A stretch of DNA of 64,000 nt from 66-474 sp040255405. Lineage in GTDB: Bacteria; Pseudomonadota; Gammaproteobacteria; Xanthomonadales; Rhodanobacteraceae. The notes below the pieces were generated by a model. It did not search any database. It was not told the origin of the DNA and saw only the letters and a program-made list of their open reading frames with translations. Of this stretch, positions 51,142-59,074 are shown piece by piece (the stretch's first letter is position 1; each line of letters starts with the position of its first letter). Where the stretch lies: assembly GCA_040255405.1 (NCBI GenBank), contig JBDZUX010000001.1, forward strand, positions 147,208-211,207, in the 5' to 3' direction. Made by a program: the position numbers and the translations under genes.

Positions 51142-52014
51142 ATGAAGTCGCTGACGCCCCTTTGCCTGATCGCCGCGCTGGCCGTCATCGCATCGACGGC
51201 ATGCCGGCAACAGCCGGAGAGCGATGCTTCCTCGAGCCCGGCGGCCACCGCATCGGTCGCGAGCGCCTCGACGCCCGTGATCCCGCCGCCCGCGCCTGCC
51301 AATGCATCCACCGCCGACCTGCCGGGCGATCACGCCATCACGCGCCATTACAAGATCGCGATCAGCCTGCCCACGCTGCCCGCCAACGAAGAATCGCTGG
51401 CCAGCGCGCTTCGCACCACCGCCGATCGCGCCAAGCACGATTTTCTCGGCGCATTGCCCGATCCGGAGCAGATGCCGGAATTCGCCAACCGGCAGTTCGA
51501 AATGCAGCTGGATTTCAAGGTTGCCGCGAATACGCCCGCCTTCACCAGCGTGCGCGAGACCGGCATGCTGGACACCGGCGGCGCACATCCCCTGCCGGTC
51601 GAGGCGGCGTTCGTGTTCGACCGCATGGCCGGCAAGCTGATCGCGCTGGATGACTTGTTCACCGATCCGGGTGCGGCGCGCACCGCACTCGCCAACTTCG
51701 CGCACGACACGCTGCTGAAGAAGCTCATGGCGAACGCGCCCAAGCCGGGCGAGGGTTCGACCGCGGCGATCCGCGAATGGAAAACCAACACGACGCAGAT
51801 GCTGGGCGACGGCACCAAGCCGACCCGCGTCAATTATTCGGTGTTCGTGGTGCGCGCAGGTACCGCGCCGGGCGCCGCGAGCCCCGGCCTCACATTGATC
51901 TTTCCGCCCTATCAGGTTGCAGCCTACGTCTACGGCACGCAAGCGGTGGACGTGCCGGCCGGGGTGTTCGCAAAGTTCCTGAAACCCGCTTACGCGGGTG
52001 CGTTCGCGCCCTAG
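51142..52014 (+). CDS. Lipoprotein with DUF3298/RsiV-like domain
   Basis: A 290-residue lipoprotein (lipobox STAC; Cys near 21), with a low-complexity alanine/serine/proline linker to about 55, then a DUF4163/DUF3298-type domain: MLDTGGAHPLPVEAAFVFDR, KLIALDDLFTDPGAARTALA, and the end LIFPPYQVAAYVYGTQAVDV. This fold occurs in the anti-sigma factor RsiV, which binds lysozyme, and in various secreted proteins. In this lipoprotein the anti-sigma module is absent, so a lysozyme- or peptidoglycan-related role is only a guess. Divergent from dusA. Confidence 0.78.
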   Translation: MKSLTPLCLIAALAVIASTACRQQPESDASSSPAATASVASASTPVIPPPAPANASTADLPGDHAITRHYKIAISLPTLPANEESLASALRTTADRAKHDFLGALPDPEQMPEFANRQFEMQLDFKVAANTPAFTSVRETGMLDTGGAHPLPVEAAFVFDRMAGKLIALDDLFTDPGAARTALANFAHDTLLKKLMANAPKPGEGSTAAIREWKTNTTQMLGDGTKPTRVNYSVFVVRAGTAPGAASPGLTLIFPPYQVAAYVYGTQAVDVPAGVFAKFLKPAYAGAFAP

Positions 52015-52142
52015 GAAAACTCCCCAGAACCGTCGCGAGCGAAGGCAGCACGTGTGACACTGGAGCGCAGGAAGCGGAGCGCACATGCCAGGGGGTGGGC
52101 ATTCCTGGCACCGCCGGCGCGCAAGCTACCGAGCGCAGCAGG

Positions 52143-52568
52143 TTATTCGGAGTTTTCCCGGTCGTCGGCCAGGTGCGCCACGGCGGCGGTCGCCGCATCC
52201 CGGTCCGCATCGTCGAAGGGCGGCAGCCATTCGCAATCGGCAAGCACGTCATCATCGAGACACCGCGCATTGATGCTGTAGCCATGCGGGTGCGAGCGCG
52301 GCACGTAAAACGCCTTCACGCCGCAGTGCCTGCAGAACAAGTGCCGCGCCACACCGGTGTTGAAACGGTACTCGGTCAATGCGTCGGCGCCGCCGAGCAG
52401 CCGGAAGCGCGACGCCGGCACGATCAGGTGCACGTAGCCCGTCATCCGGCAGATCGAACAAGTGCACACCTGCAGCAGCGGCCTGGGCGCCACGTCGATT
52501 TCGAAACGCACCGCGCCGCAATGGCAACCGCCACCTCGCACCACCAGACCGGGGTCGGACACGCGCAT
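52143..52568 (-). CDS. GFA-family (glutathione-dependent formaldehyde-activating-like) zinc protein
   Basis: A 141-residue zinc-binding protein of the GFA/CENP-V fold. Cysteines in CHCGAV (about residues 15-20), CTCSIC (about 38-43) and CRHCG (about 84-88) form the two zinc sites. The founding member Gfa was proposed to help glutathione-formaldehyde adduct formation, but most family members have no proven role. Divergent from the DUF885 gene, about 110 bases apart. Frame continues upstream, but the family N-terminus is here. Confidence 0.82.
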   Translation of the reverse strand: MRVSDPGLVVRGGGCHCGAVRFEIDVAPRPLLQVCTCSICRMTGYVHLIVPASRFRLLGGADALTEYRFNTGVARHLFCRHCGVKAFYVPRSHPHGYSINARCLDDDVLADCEWLPPFDDADRDAATAAVAHLADDRENSE

Positions 52569-52680
52569 GCTTCCCGTGCAGCCAAAGCGCAATTGTAGCC
52601 AACGCGCGCGGCTGACTTCCGGCCCATCCCGCCACCCGATGCGGCATGCTAGTGTCCGATGACTCCAGCGGAGATCCGTC

Positions 52681-54498
52681 ATGTTCAAGCGAAGCCTTGC
52701 CGCCGTTGCCGCCTTTGCGCTCGTCGCCCCATTCGCGCTCGCCGCACCCCCTCCGTCGGCCAAGCCGGATCGGCGTCCCGACCATCCGCCGGTGCCGCCG
52801 GCCGCATGGGTCGCGCGAAGCAACGCCCACGCGCAGGTGCTGCTGAAAACGCTGGCCGAATTCAACCCGGAATTCGCGTCGCGGTTCGGCCTGCCGGGCT
52901 ACGACGACAAGGTCATCGACCTCAAGCCGAACGTCGATGTGCGTTCACGCCAAGCCCTGGCCAAGGCCCGCGACACGCTGAAAGCCGATCTCGCCAAGAC
53001 CAGCGACGCGAACGTCCGCGAGGATCTGGAAATCATGATCCATGCGGCCGACCGCTTCATCGAAAGCAGCAAGCTGCAGGATCAGTACATGCTGCCCTAT
53101 AGCGACGTCGGCCAAACGATTTTCCAGGGCGAATTCGGGTTGCTGCAGGATCAGGTCGCGGCCGCGCGCCGACCGCATGCGCTGACGCGGTTGAAGTGCT
53201 ACGTCGGCATGGCGCCCGGTTGCACGCCGGTCACGAAGGAAGCCAAGGCCCTGTTCGAAGCCAAGGCCGGCAACCAGAAGCTGCTTGGACCCTACAAGGC
53301 CGAAGTCGAACAGAACCTCGCCAACACCCAGCGTTACGTCGACGGCATCCGCAAACTGTACGCGAAGTACAAGATCGATGGCGCCGGCCCGGCGCTGGAT
53401 GCGCTGCAGAAGCAACTGGACGACTACACCGCATGGGTGAAATCCACGGTGCTGCCGCGCGCCCGCACCGACGCACGCCTGCCCGAGCCGGTCTATGCGG
53501 ACAACCTGAAGAACGTCGGCATCGACATTCCGCCGCAGGAGCTGATCAAGCAGGCCGAACAATCGTTCATGGAAATCCAGTCGGAGATGGAAACGCTGGC
53601 GCCGTACGTCGCCAGGGCGGAAGGGTTCGCACCCACCACCGATTACCGCGCCGTCATCAAGGATCTGAAAAAGCAGCAGCTCGACCGCAACAACATCGAG
53701 CCGTACTACCAGACGGTGATCGACAAGATCGAAGCGATCATCCGCGACCAGCACATCGTCACGCTGCCCCAACGCAAGATGATCATGCGCCTGGCATCCG
53801 AAGCCGAGAGCGCCGCGCAACCCGCGCCACACATGGATCCGCCGCCGCTGATCAACAACCACGGCGAACGCGGCCAATTCGTGCTGCCGCTCGGCAATCC
53901 ACCGTCGAGCGCGGGCAGCAAGAACGAACAATATGACGACTTCACCTGCAAGGCCTGCGCGTGGACGCTGACCGCGCACGAGGGCCGGCCCGGCCACGAG
54001 CTGCAATTCTCCGCGATGGTCGAGCACGGCGTGTCGCTGGCGCGCACGCTGTTCGCCTTCAACAGCGTGAATGTTGAAGGCTGGGCGCTGTACGCCGAAT
54101 GGATGATGGTGCCGTACGAACCCGCCGGGGGCCAGATGATCGCGCTGCAATTGCGTCTGTTGCGTGCCGCGCGTGCATTCCTCGATCCGATGTTGAACCT
54201 GGGCCTGATCGACCGCCAGCGCGCGCACGACATCCTGGTCAACGATGTCGGCATTTCCGAAGCCTTCGCGCGCGAGGAGCTGGACCGCTTCATGTTCCGT
54301 TCGCCGGGCCAGGCCACCGCCTACTTCTACGGCTATTCGCGCATCCTGCAACTTCGCGCGCACACCGAGATCGCCCTGGGCGACCGGTTCAATCTGCAGC
54401 AGTTCAACGACTTCATCCTGGCGCAGGGCCTGCTGCCGCCGGATCAACTGGCGGAAGCGATCGACAAGCAGTTCATCCCCGCGCAAAAGGCGCACTGA
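52681..54498 (+). CDS. DUF885 secreted metallopeptidase-like protein
   Basis: A 605-residue exported protein: signal peptide (about residues 1-21), then an alpha-helical DUF885 domain. The zinc-peptidase-like motif HEGRPGHELQ (His433, Glu434, His439) and NSVNVEGWALYAEWM (Glu466) form a gluzincin-like site as in M32/DUF885 families. Such proteins are abundant in Xanthomonadales and thought to be secreted carboxy- or dipeptidases; activity here is unproven. Divergent from the GFA gene. Confidence 0.85.
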   Translation: MFKRSLAAVAAFALVAPFALAAPPPSAKPDRRPDHPPVPPAAWVARSNAHAQVLLKTLAEFNPEFASRFGLPGYDDKVIDLKPNVDVRSRQALAKARDTLKADLAKTSDANVREDLEIMIHAADRFIESSKLQDQYMLPYSDVGQTIFQGEFGLLQDQVAAARRPHALTRLKCYVGMAPGCTPVTKEAKALFEAKAGNQKLLGPYKAEVEQNLANTQRYVDGIRKLYAKYKIDGAGPALDALQKQLDDYTAWVKSTVLPRARTDARLPEPVYADNLKNVGIDIPPQELIKQAEQSFMEIQSEMETLAPYVARAEGFAPTTDYRAVIKDLKKQQLDRNNIEPYYQTVIDKIEAIIRDQHIVTLPQRKMIMRLASEAESAAQPAPHMDPPPLINNHGERGQFVLPLGNPPSSAGSKNEQYDDFTCKACAWTLTAHEGRPGHELQFSAMVEHGVSLARTLFAFNSVNVEGWALYAEWMMVPYEPAGGQMIALQLRLLRAARAFLDPMLNLGLIDRQRAHDILVNDVGISEAFAREELDRFMFRSPGQATAYFYGYSRILQLRAHTEIALGDRFNLQQFNDFILAQGLLPPDQLAEAIDKQFIPAQKAH

Positions 54499-54925
54499 GC
54501 CAGGCGAATCGCGCGGCGGACGACGCGCGCTCACCTGAGGAAACGGCTGGCAGTCCCGCAACCGCCGCGCGTGATTACCGGTCCCTCGGCCGACCGCCGG
54601 CCGAGGCGGGGCGGATCAGCGAGCCAGGCTAGGCCCGGCACGCGCGTGACCACGCGCCGCCAGCCGGATCGGCCGGGTCCCGGATGGGCGATTCGAATCC
54701 ATTGATTCCGTTTGCCGCAGTGGCCGTCGAGCCAGGTTGCGGCTACTGACAGGTCCGCGAAAGAGAGCCGGGCCATTTGTCGAGAATCTTTACGTTTCGC
54801 CTGGCTCCGCGGTTCCACGAATCCAGTAATCCATTGAAAGCAGTACTTTTTTATTGCAGGCACGGTTCATGCTATCCCATGGCTGCAAGAGGATGGACAC
54901 GGATCCCACGAGGAGGGTACTGAAG
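54499..54925. promoter_or_regulatory. Regulatory region before the PEP-CTERM gene
   Basis: 427 bases without a supported gene. A 9-bp hairpin (CCTCGGCCG-5-CGGCCGAGG, 54584-54606) lies about 85 bases after the DUF885 stop and may end that transcript, although no T-run follows. The downstream half holds the sigma-54-like promoter and a T-rich stretch (54847-54854). A strong ribosome-binding site AGGAGGG is at 54911-54917. Confidence 0.55.
54857..54873 (+). promoter_or_regulatory. Sigma-54 (RpoN)-type promoter before the PEP-CTERM gene
   Basis: GCAGGCACGGTTCATGCTAT contains GG (54859-54860) and GC (54871-54872) separated by exactly ten bases, with the -24 GGCACG and -12 TGC cores of sigma-54 promoters. 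Expected transcription start about 54883, 43 bases before the ATG. PEP-CTERM genes in other genomes have been linked to a PrsK/PrsR sigma-54 system (Haft and colleagues). Confidence 0.55.
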
Positions 54926-55612
54926 ATGATTTCCCGATTGAAAATTCGATGCGCACTCGCCGCGATGGTCTTGCTCGGCGGCGCGCTGGCGGTCGGCACC
55001 GCACAGGCCACGACACAAGATCTTTCGTTTACGGGCACTTTCAACCAGGACGACGACGTACAACTTTTTCAGTTCACGGCCGACGGCACGTCCAACGTGG
55101 TGCTGCGTACCTGGAGCTATGCGGGCGGCACGAATGCAGCCGGCCAGGCGATCGCACGGGGCGGGTTCGACCCGATCCTGGCGCTTTTCGACAGTACCGG
55201 CGCGTATATCAACCAGAACGACGACGGTGGCTGCGGCAACGTTGCGCAGGACCTGTCGGGAGAGTGTTGGGATACGTATTTTTCGCAGACGCTGGCGGCC
55301 GGTACCTACACCGTCGGCATCATGGAATACAACAATTTTGCCAATGGCCCGAATCTGTCCGACGGCTTCGCGCGGGACGGCCAGGGAAACTTCACGCCCG
55401 CTTTCACAGGCTGCAGCGCCTCGGCGTTCTGCGATGTCAGTGGCAGCGCCTTCAACGTGCGCGACAATCACTGGGCCTTCGATATCCTGGGCGTGACGGA
55501 AGGCGGCGAAATAAACCCGCCGGTCGGTGTGCCGGAGCCAGGATCGCTCGGAATGCTGGCGCTCGGCCTGCTCGGGCTTGGCTGGCTCCTCAGGCGCCGC
55601 CGCTACGCGTGA
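54926..55612 (+). CDS. PEP-CTERM/exosortase-sorted extracellular protein (DVUA0089-type)
   Basis: A 228-residue exported protein: signal peptide (about residues 1-28, ending AQA), a cysteine-containing beta-sandwich-like domain (TQDLSFTGTFNQDDDVQLFQ, with an L-A-L-F-D-S-T-G region and G-T-Y motif) as in the DVUA0089 family, then the PEP-CTERM tail: VPEP (about 202-205), a hydrophobic helix and an arginine cluster. Exosortase (EpsH) recognises this tail and moves such proteins to the exopolysaccharide surface. No exosortase is in the window. AGGAGGG precedes the ATG by eight bases. Confidence 0.88.
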   Translation: MISRLKIRCALAAMVLLGGALAVGTAQATTQDLSFTGTFNQDDDVQLFQFTADGTSNVVLRTWSYAGGTNAAGQAIARGGFDPILALFDSTGAYINQNDDGGCGNVAQDLSGECWDTYFSQTLAAGTYTVGIMEYNNFANGPNLSDGFARDGQGNFTPAFTGCSASAFCDVSGSAFNVRDNHWAFDILGVTEGGEINPPVGVPEPGSLGMLALGLLGLGWLLRRRRYA

Positions 55613-55640
55613 CGTGTAGTCCATCCCCCTTGTTGAACGA

Positions 55641-55668
55641 ACCCCGCCTCGGCGGGGTTTGTTTTTTG
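55641..55668 (+). terminator. Rho-independent terminator after the PEP-CTERM gene
   Basis: Hairpin CCCCGC-CTCG-GCGGGG (55642-55656) directly followed by TTTGTTTTTT. It lies about 30 bases after the PEP-CTERM stop on the same strand and is the clearest intrinsic terminator in the window. Confidence 0.8.
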
Positions 55669-55915
55669 TAACGTATCGCCACGCCACGGCGAGGACAGAT
55701 GCGCAACCAGGGCGCCTCGGACTTTGCCCGTCGCCCCCGGAATCGCGCAGCGATAGCCGGCGTTTGCGGACTGCAAACGCGAGCGCCGAAGGCGGCCCGG
55801 CCGATGGGCAAGTGCCGCGGATCGCACGAGTATCCCGGCATCTTCAATGCGTCACGGAAAGTCACCGGGTTCCGGCTTTCGCCGGCATGACAAAGAAGGG
55901 ATTGATCCGGAATTC
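55669..55915. repeat. Repeat-containing spacer with a CCGGC-TTTC-GCCGG hairpin
   Basis: About 250 bases between convergent genes. At about 55868-55894 GGGTTCCGGCTTTCGCCGGCATGAC is the reverse complement of the element GTCATCCCGGCGAAAGCCGGGATCC near 63608, a word repeated in many proteobacterial genomes. Nothing else supported. Confidence 0.55.
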
Positions 55916-56359
55916 CTATCGGCTGATGGTGAACTTGCCGAAATCCACACCGAGGTTCCACCCCCTGCCGGTACCACTCAAGGCCAGGGACACGTTGCCC
56001 TTGGTCATGACGGTCGCACGCGAGGACGCGGCGGCGCCTGCATGCGCTTCACCCACCACGTAGGTGCCGAGGATCTCGTCGATATTGAAGATGCCGGAAA
56101 ACTTGCCGATGCCTTCGATGCTGGATTTGCCGAAGGTCAGGCCACCGCCCTTGCTGCGCAGGTGCACGGTCATGCTCTGGCCGTTGCTGCAAGTGACGTG
56201 GCCGGTTCCCTGCGACGTCTTGTAGAACACCGACCAACCGTGGATCTCGAAACTCATCCGGCAGGTGATTTCGCCGCCGGCAGCGTGTGCGTTCCCGGCG
56301 ACGAGCAGCGGCGCGCCGGCCAGCAGCGCGGCGAGAACGAGGTTGCGTGCGGTGTGCAT
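55916..56359 (-). CDS. Secreted protein of unknown function
   Basis: A 147-residue exported protein: signal peptide (about residues 1-24, ending AHA) and a glycine-rich mature part with two cysteines (EITCRMSFEIHGWSVFYKTS, then GHVTCSNGQSMTVHL) probably disulfide-bonded, and a C-terminal beta pattern (GTGRGWNLGVDFGKFTI). It weakly resembles DUF992-like secreted proteins but I cannot assign it. The ATG is well supported (GGAGG nine bases upstream). Convergent with the PEP-CTERM gene. Confidence 0.6.
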   Translation of the reverse strand: MHTARNLVLAALLAGAPLLVAGNAHAAGGEITCRMSFEIHGWSVFYKTSQGTGHVTCSNGQSMTVHLRSKGGGLTFGKSSIEGIGKFSGIFNIDEILGTYVVGEAHAGAAASSRATVMTKGNVSLALSGTGRGWNLGVDFGKFTISR

Positions 56360-56527
56360 GACGGCCTCCTTGGAAATGATGCGGGCGGATGGATGCCGCA
56401 TCATTGTTGCGGGCAATCCTGAACGGCGCCAGAGTTCACGAAGGCTGTCCAGCGCGCCGCGCGGCGGCAACGTCAGGGGGACGGCGTCGCCGTCGCAGCG
56501 ATCAGGGAAGAAGAGCGCACGGCTTTC

Positions 56528-56631
56528 GTGGAAAGTCAGGCCATGGATGGCCGTTCCGGACCCGGAGGCACGGACGACCACTCGTGCTCTTGAGCCGATA
56601 CGTCGAAGCAGCGATCAGGGAAGAGCGTGAG
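56528..56631 (-). repeat. Dispersed ~100-bp element, copy E (overlaps pfkB 3' end)
   Basis: Minus strand: TCTTCCCTGATCGCTGCTTCG at the start and CCATCCATGGCCTGACTTTCCAC at the end (parts shown). The pfkB stop (56615-56617) is the TGA of the conserved CTGATCGC word. A second partial 5' end lies at about 56491-56517. Confidence 0.7.
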
Positions 56632-57553
56632 AAAATTGCCGCTTGAATTCATCCGCGAACTCCGCCCCATCGAAACGGTGGTTCTGGGTGCCCGGGTGGG
56701 CGATCTTCAGGGCCCCCAGCAGGGATGCGATGCGGCCCACATCCGGCCAGTCGAGGCCGGCCAGGATCCCGTGGATCAAGCCTGCCCGATACGCGTCGCC
56801 GCAGCCGGTCGGATCGACCACTTCGCGCGGCTTGGCGACCGGTATCTCGTAAGTGGCGCCGTCCGCGTGGATCACCGATCCCTCCGCGCCGTGGGTCACG
56901 ATGTACGCCTTGACGCGCTTGGCGATCGCAGCTTCGGACCAGCCGGTGCGTTCGGACAGCAGGCTGGCCTCGTAGCTGTTGACCGCCACGTAGCTGGCCT
57001 TGTCGATGAACGCGCGGAATTCCTCGCCCGAGAACAGCGGCATCGCCTGGCCGGGATCGAAGATGAAAGGGATGCCTTTCGCGGCAAATTCATTGGCGTG
57101 CTGGAGCATGCCCTCGCGGCCGTCCGGCGCCACGATGCCGAGCGCGGCGGCGTCCACGTCGCCGACCCGGTTCCGTTGGCTCTCCATCATCGCGCCCGGA
57201 TGAAAGGCGGTGATCTGGTTGTTGTCCTGATCGGTGGTGATGAAAGCCTGGGCCGTGAACGTACCCGGCACTTCCCGCACCTGGTCCAGCCGGATGTCGA
57301 GACCTTCGAACCAGTCGTGGTACGGCGCGAAATCCTGCCCCACCGTCGCCATCGGGATCGGCTCGTCCCCCAGCAGCTTCAGGTTGTAGGCGATGTTGCC
57401 GGCGCAGCCGCCGAACTCGCGACGCATGCGGGGGACGAGGAAGGACACGTTCAAGATGTGCACCTTGTCCGGCAGGATGTGGTTCTTGAAACGATCCTCG
57501 AACACCATGATGGTGTCGTAGGCCATGGAGCCACAAATCAGCGCAGCCGGCAT
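56615..57553 (-). CDS. PfkB-family carbohydrate/nucleoside kinase (adenosine kinase-like)
   Basis: A 312-residue ribokinase-fold enzyme: N-terminal MPAALICGSMAYDTIMVFED, substrate loop EFGGCAGNIAYNLKLLGDEP, and the catalytic motif EVVDPTGCGDAYRAGLIHG (about residues 248-266) with the D-x-x-G-x-G-D catalytic aspartate. Length and loop pattern resemble bacterial adenosine kinase/ribokinase-like members; exact sugar or nucleoside is unknown. The stop codon is inside element copy E. Confidence 0.85.
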   Translation of the reverse strand: MPAALICGSMAYDTIMVFEDRFKNHILPDKVHILNVSFLVPRMRREFGGCAGNIAYNLKLLGDEPIPMATVGQDFAPYHDWFEGLDIRLDQVREVPGTFTAQAFITTDQDNNQITAFHPGAMMESQRNRVGDVDAAALGIVAPDGREGMLQHANEFAAKGIPFIFDPGQAMPLFSGEEFRAFIDKASYVAVNSYEASLLSERTGWSEAAIAKRVKAYIVTHGAEGSVIHADGATYEIPVAKPREVVDPTGCGDAYRAGLIHGILAGLDWPDVGRIASLLGALKIAHPGTQNHRFDGAEFADEFKRQFSHALP

Positions 57554-57680
57554 CGACGGATCCTCAAGTCGCGGACAGAACCGCCGATGCTAACCGGATC
57601 GGCCGCGGGATTCGACCTGCAGCGGGCGCCACGATACCGGCAAGACGCGAAACTTTGCATCAAAACAGCGACCCAATCCC

Positions 57681-57709
57681 TTGCAGGTTGGCGGGATGTT
57701 ACCTAGACT
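57681..57709 (+). promoter_or_regulatory. Possible sigma-70 promoter of mreB
   Basis: TTGCAG (57681-57686) and TAGACT (57704-57709), 17 bases apart, about 55 bases before the mreB ATG. Only partly consensus; predicted. Confidence 0.4.
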
Positions 57710-57764
57710 GGCTCGCTATTTCCCCTTTGCCTGACGCTCAGGCCCGCACCCTGGCGGATCGCGC

Positions 57765-58811
57765 ATGTTCAAACTGTTCCGCGGCATTTTTTCCAACGAC
57801 CTTTCGATCGATCTTGGCACCGCGAACACGCTGATCTACGTGCGCGACCAGGGCATCGTGCTGAACGAACCCTCCGTGGTCGCGATCCGCCAGGATCGCG
57901 GTGCCGGCGGCCCGCGCTCGGTGGCGGCGGTCGGCAACGACGCCAAGATGATGCTGGGCAGGACCCCGGGCAACATCGTCACCGTGCGCCCGATGAAGGA
58001 TGGCGTGATCGCCGACTTCACGATGACCGAGGCGATGCTCCAGCATTTCATCAAGCAGGTGCACAAATCCCGTTTTCTCCGCCCCAGCCCGCGGGTTCTG
58101 GTGTGTGTCCCGTGCGGTTCCACCCAGGTCGAGCGGCGCGCCATCAAGGAATCGGCCGAGGGCGCGGGCGCGCGCGACGTGTTCCTGATCGAGGAACCGA
58201 TGGCGGCCGCGATCGGCGCCGGCATTCCCGTGCACGAGGCGCGCGGCTCGATGGTGCTGGACATCGGCGGCGGCACGTCCGAGGTCGCGGTGATGAGCCT
58301 CAACGGCATCGTCTATTCGCAATCGGTCCGGATCGGCGGCGACCGCTTCGACGAAGCCATCATCAACTACGTGCGCCGCAGCAACGGCACCTTGATCGGC
58401 GATCCGACCGCCGAGCGCATCAAGATCGAGATCGGCTGCGCCTATCCGCAAAAGGAAGTGCGCGAGATGGAAGTGTCGGGCCGCAACCTCGCCGAGGGCG
58501 TGCCGCGCATGTTCACGATCAACTCCAACGACGTGCTGGAAGCCCTGCGCGAACCGCTGCACGGGATCGTTGCCGCGGTGAAGGCGGCGCTGGAACAAAC
58601 CCCCCCGGAATTGTGCTCCGACGTCCACGAGCGCGGCATCGTGCTCACCGGTGGCGGCGCGCTGCTGCGCGACCTCGACAAGCTGATCAGCGAGGAGACT
58701 GGCCTCTACGTGCAGGTCGCCGAAGATCCGCTGACCTGCGTCGCCCGCGGCGGCGGCCGGGCGCTGGAATTGATCGACATGCACGGAAGCGACTTCTTCG
58801 CGCAGGAGTGA
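57765..58811 (+). CDS. mreB: Rod-shape-determining protein MreB
   Basis: A 348-residue bacterial actin that organises side-wall synthesis. Starts MFKLFRGIFSNDLSIDLGTA with the membrane-binding amphipathic N-terminus and phosphate-1 loop; phosphate-2 MVLDIGGGTSEVAVMSL and adenosine motif GIVLTGGGALLRDLD are intact. Length is normal (347 in E. coli). It heads the mreBCD-mrdA-rodA operon, separated from mreC by 263 bases. Confidence 0.96.
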   Translation: MFKLFRGIFSNDLSIDLGTANTLIYVRDQGIVLNEPSVVAIRQDRGAGGPRSVAAVGNDAKMMLGRTPGNIVTVRPMKDGVIADFTMTEAMLQHFIKQVHKSRFLRPSPRVLVCVPCGSTQVERRAIKESAEGAGARDVFLIEEPMAAAIGAGIPVHEARGSMVLDIGGGTSEVAVMSLNGIVYSQSVRIGGDRFDEAIINYVRRSNGTLIGDPTAERIKIEIGCAYPQKEVREMEVSGRNLAEGVPRMFTINSNDVLEALREPLHGIVAAVKAALEQTPPELCSDVHERGIVLTGGGALLRDLDKLISEETGLYVQVAEDPLTCVARGGGRALELIDMHGSDFFAQE

Positions 58812-59040
58812 GACGGGGATCGGGGTCGAGCAATCGGGGCGAGCGTACTCTGGGCTGGGCGCGCCGCGCTGACCCCGACACGGCCCGACTCCAACCGGGG
58901 CTAGTACCCTCTCCCGAAGTGACGCGCAGGGCAGCCGCTGCTTCATGCATTTGATTCGCGGAACGACGTCGCAGGATCAGAGGTGGTTCGCCGGGCATCT
59001 CCAGGTGATGCGCCACCGACCTCGCGCGCCGTTTTTCCGA

Positions 59041-59067
59041 TTCACGATTCACGATTCACGATCCACG
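59041..59067 (+). repeat. Heptamer tandem repeat just upstream of mreC
   Basis: Three perfect copies of TTCACGA plus a fourth, imperfect one (TCCACG), 8-34 bases before the mreC ATG. It lies where the ribosome-binding site would be; a clear Shine-Dalgarno sequence is not evident. Repeat number may vary. Confidence 0.6.
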
Positions 59068-59074
59068 TCCCGCC

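Noticed and set aside
52945..54561. Minus-strand frame opposite the DUF885 gene
   Set aside because: Antisense shadow; the DUF885 signal peptide and motif are on the plus strand.
57738..58946. Minus-strand frame opposite mreB
   Set aside because: Antisense shadow of MreB.
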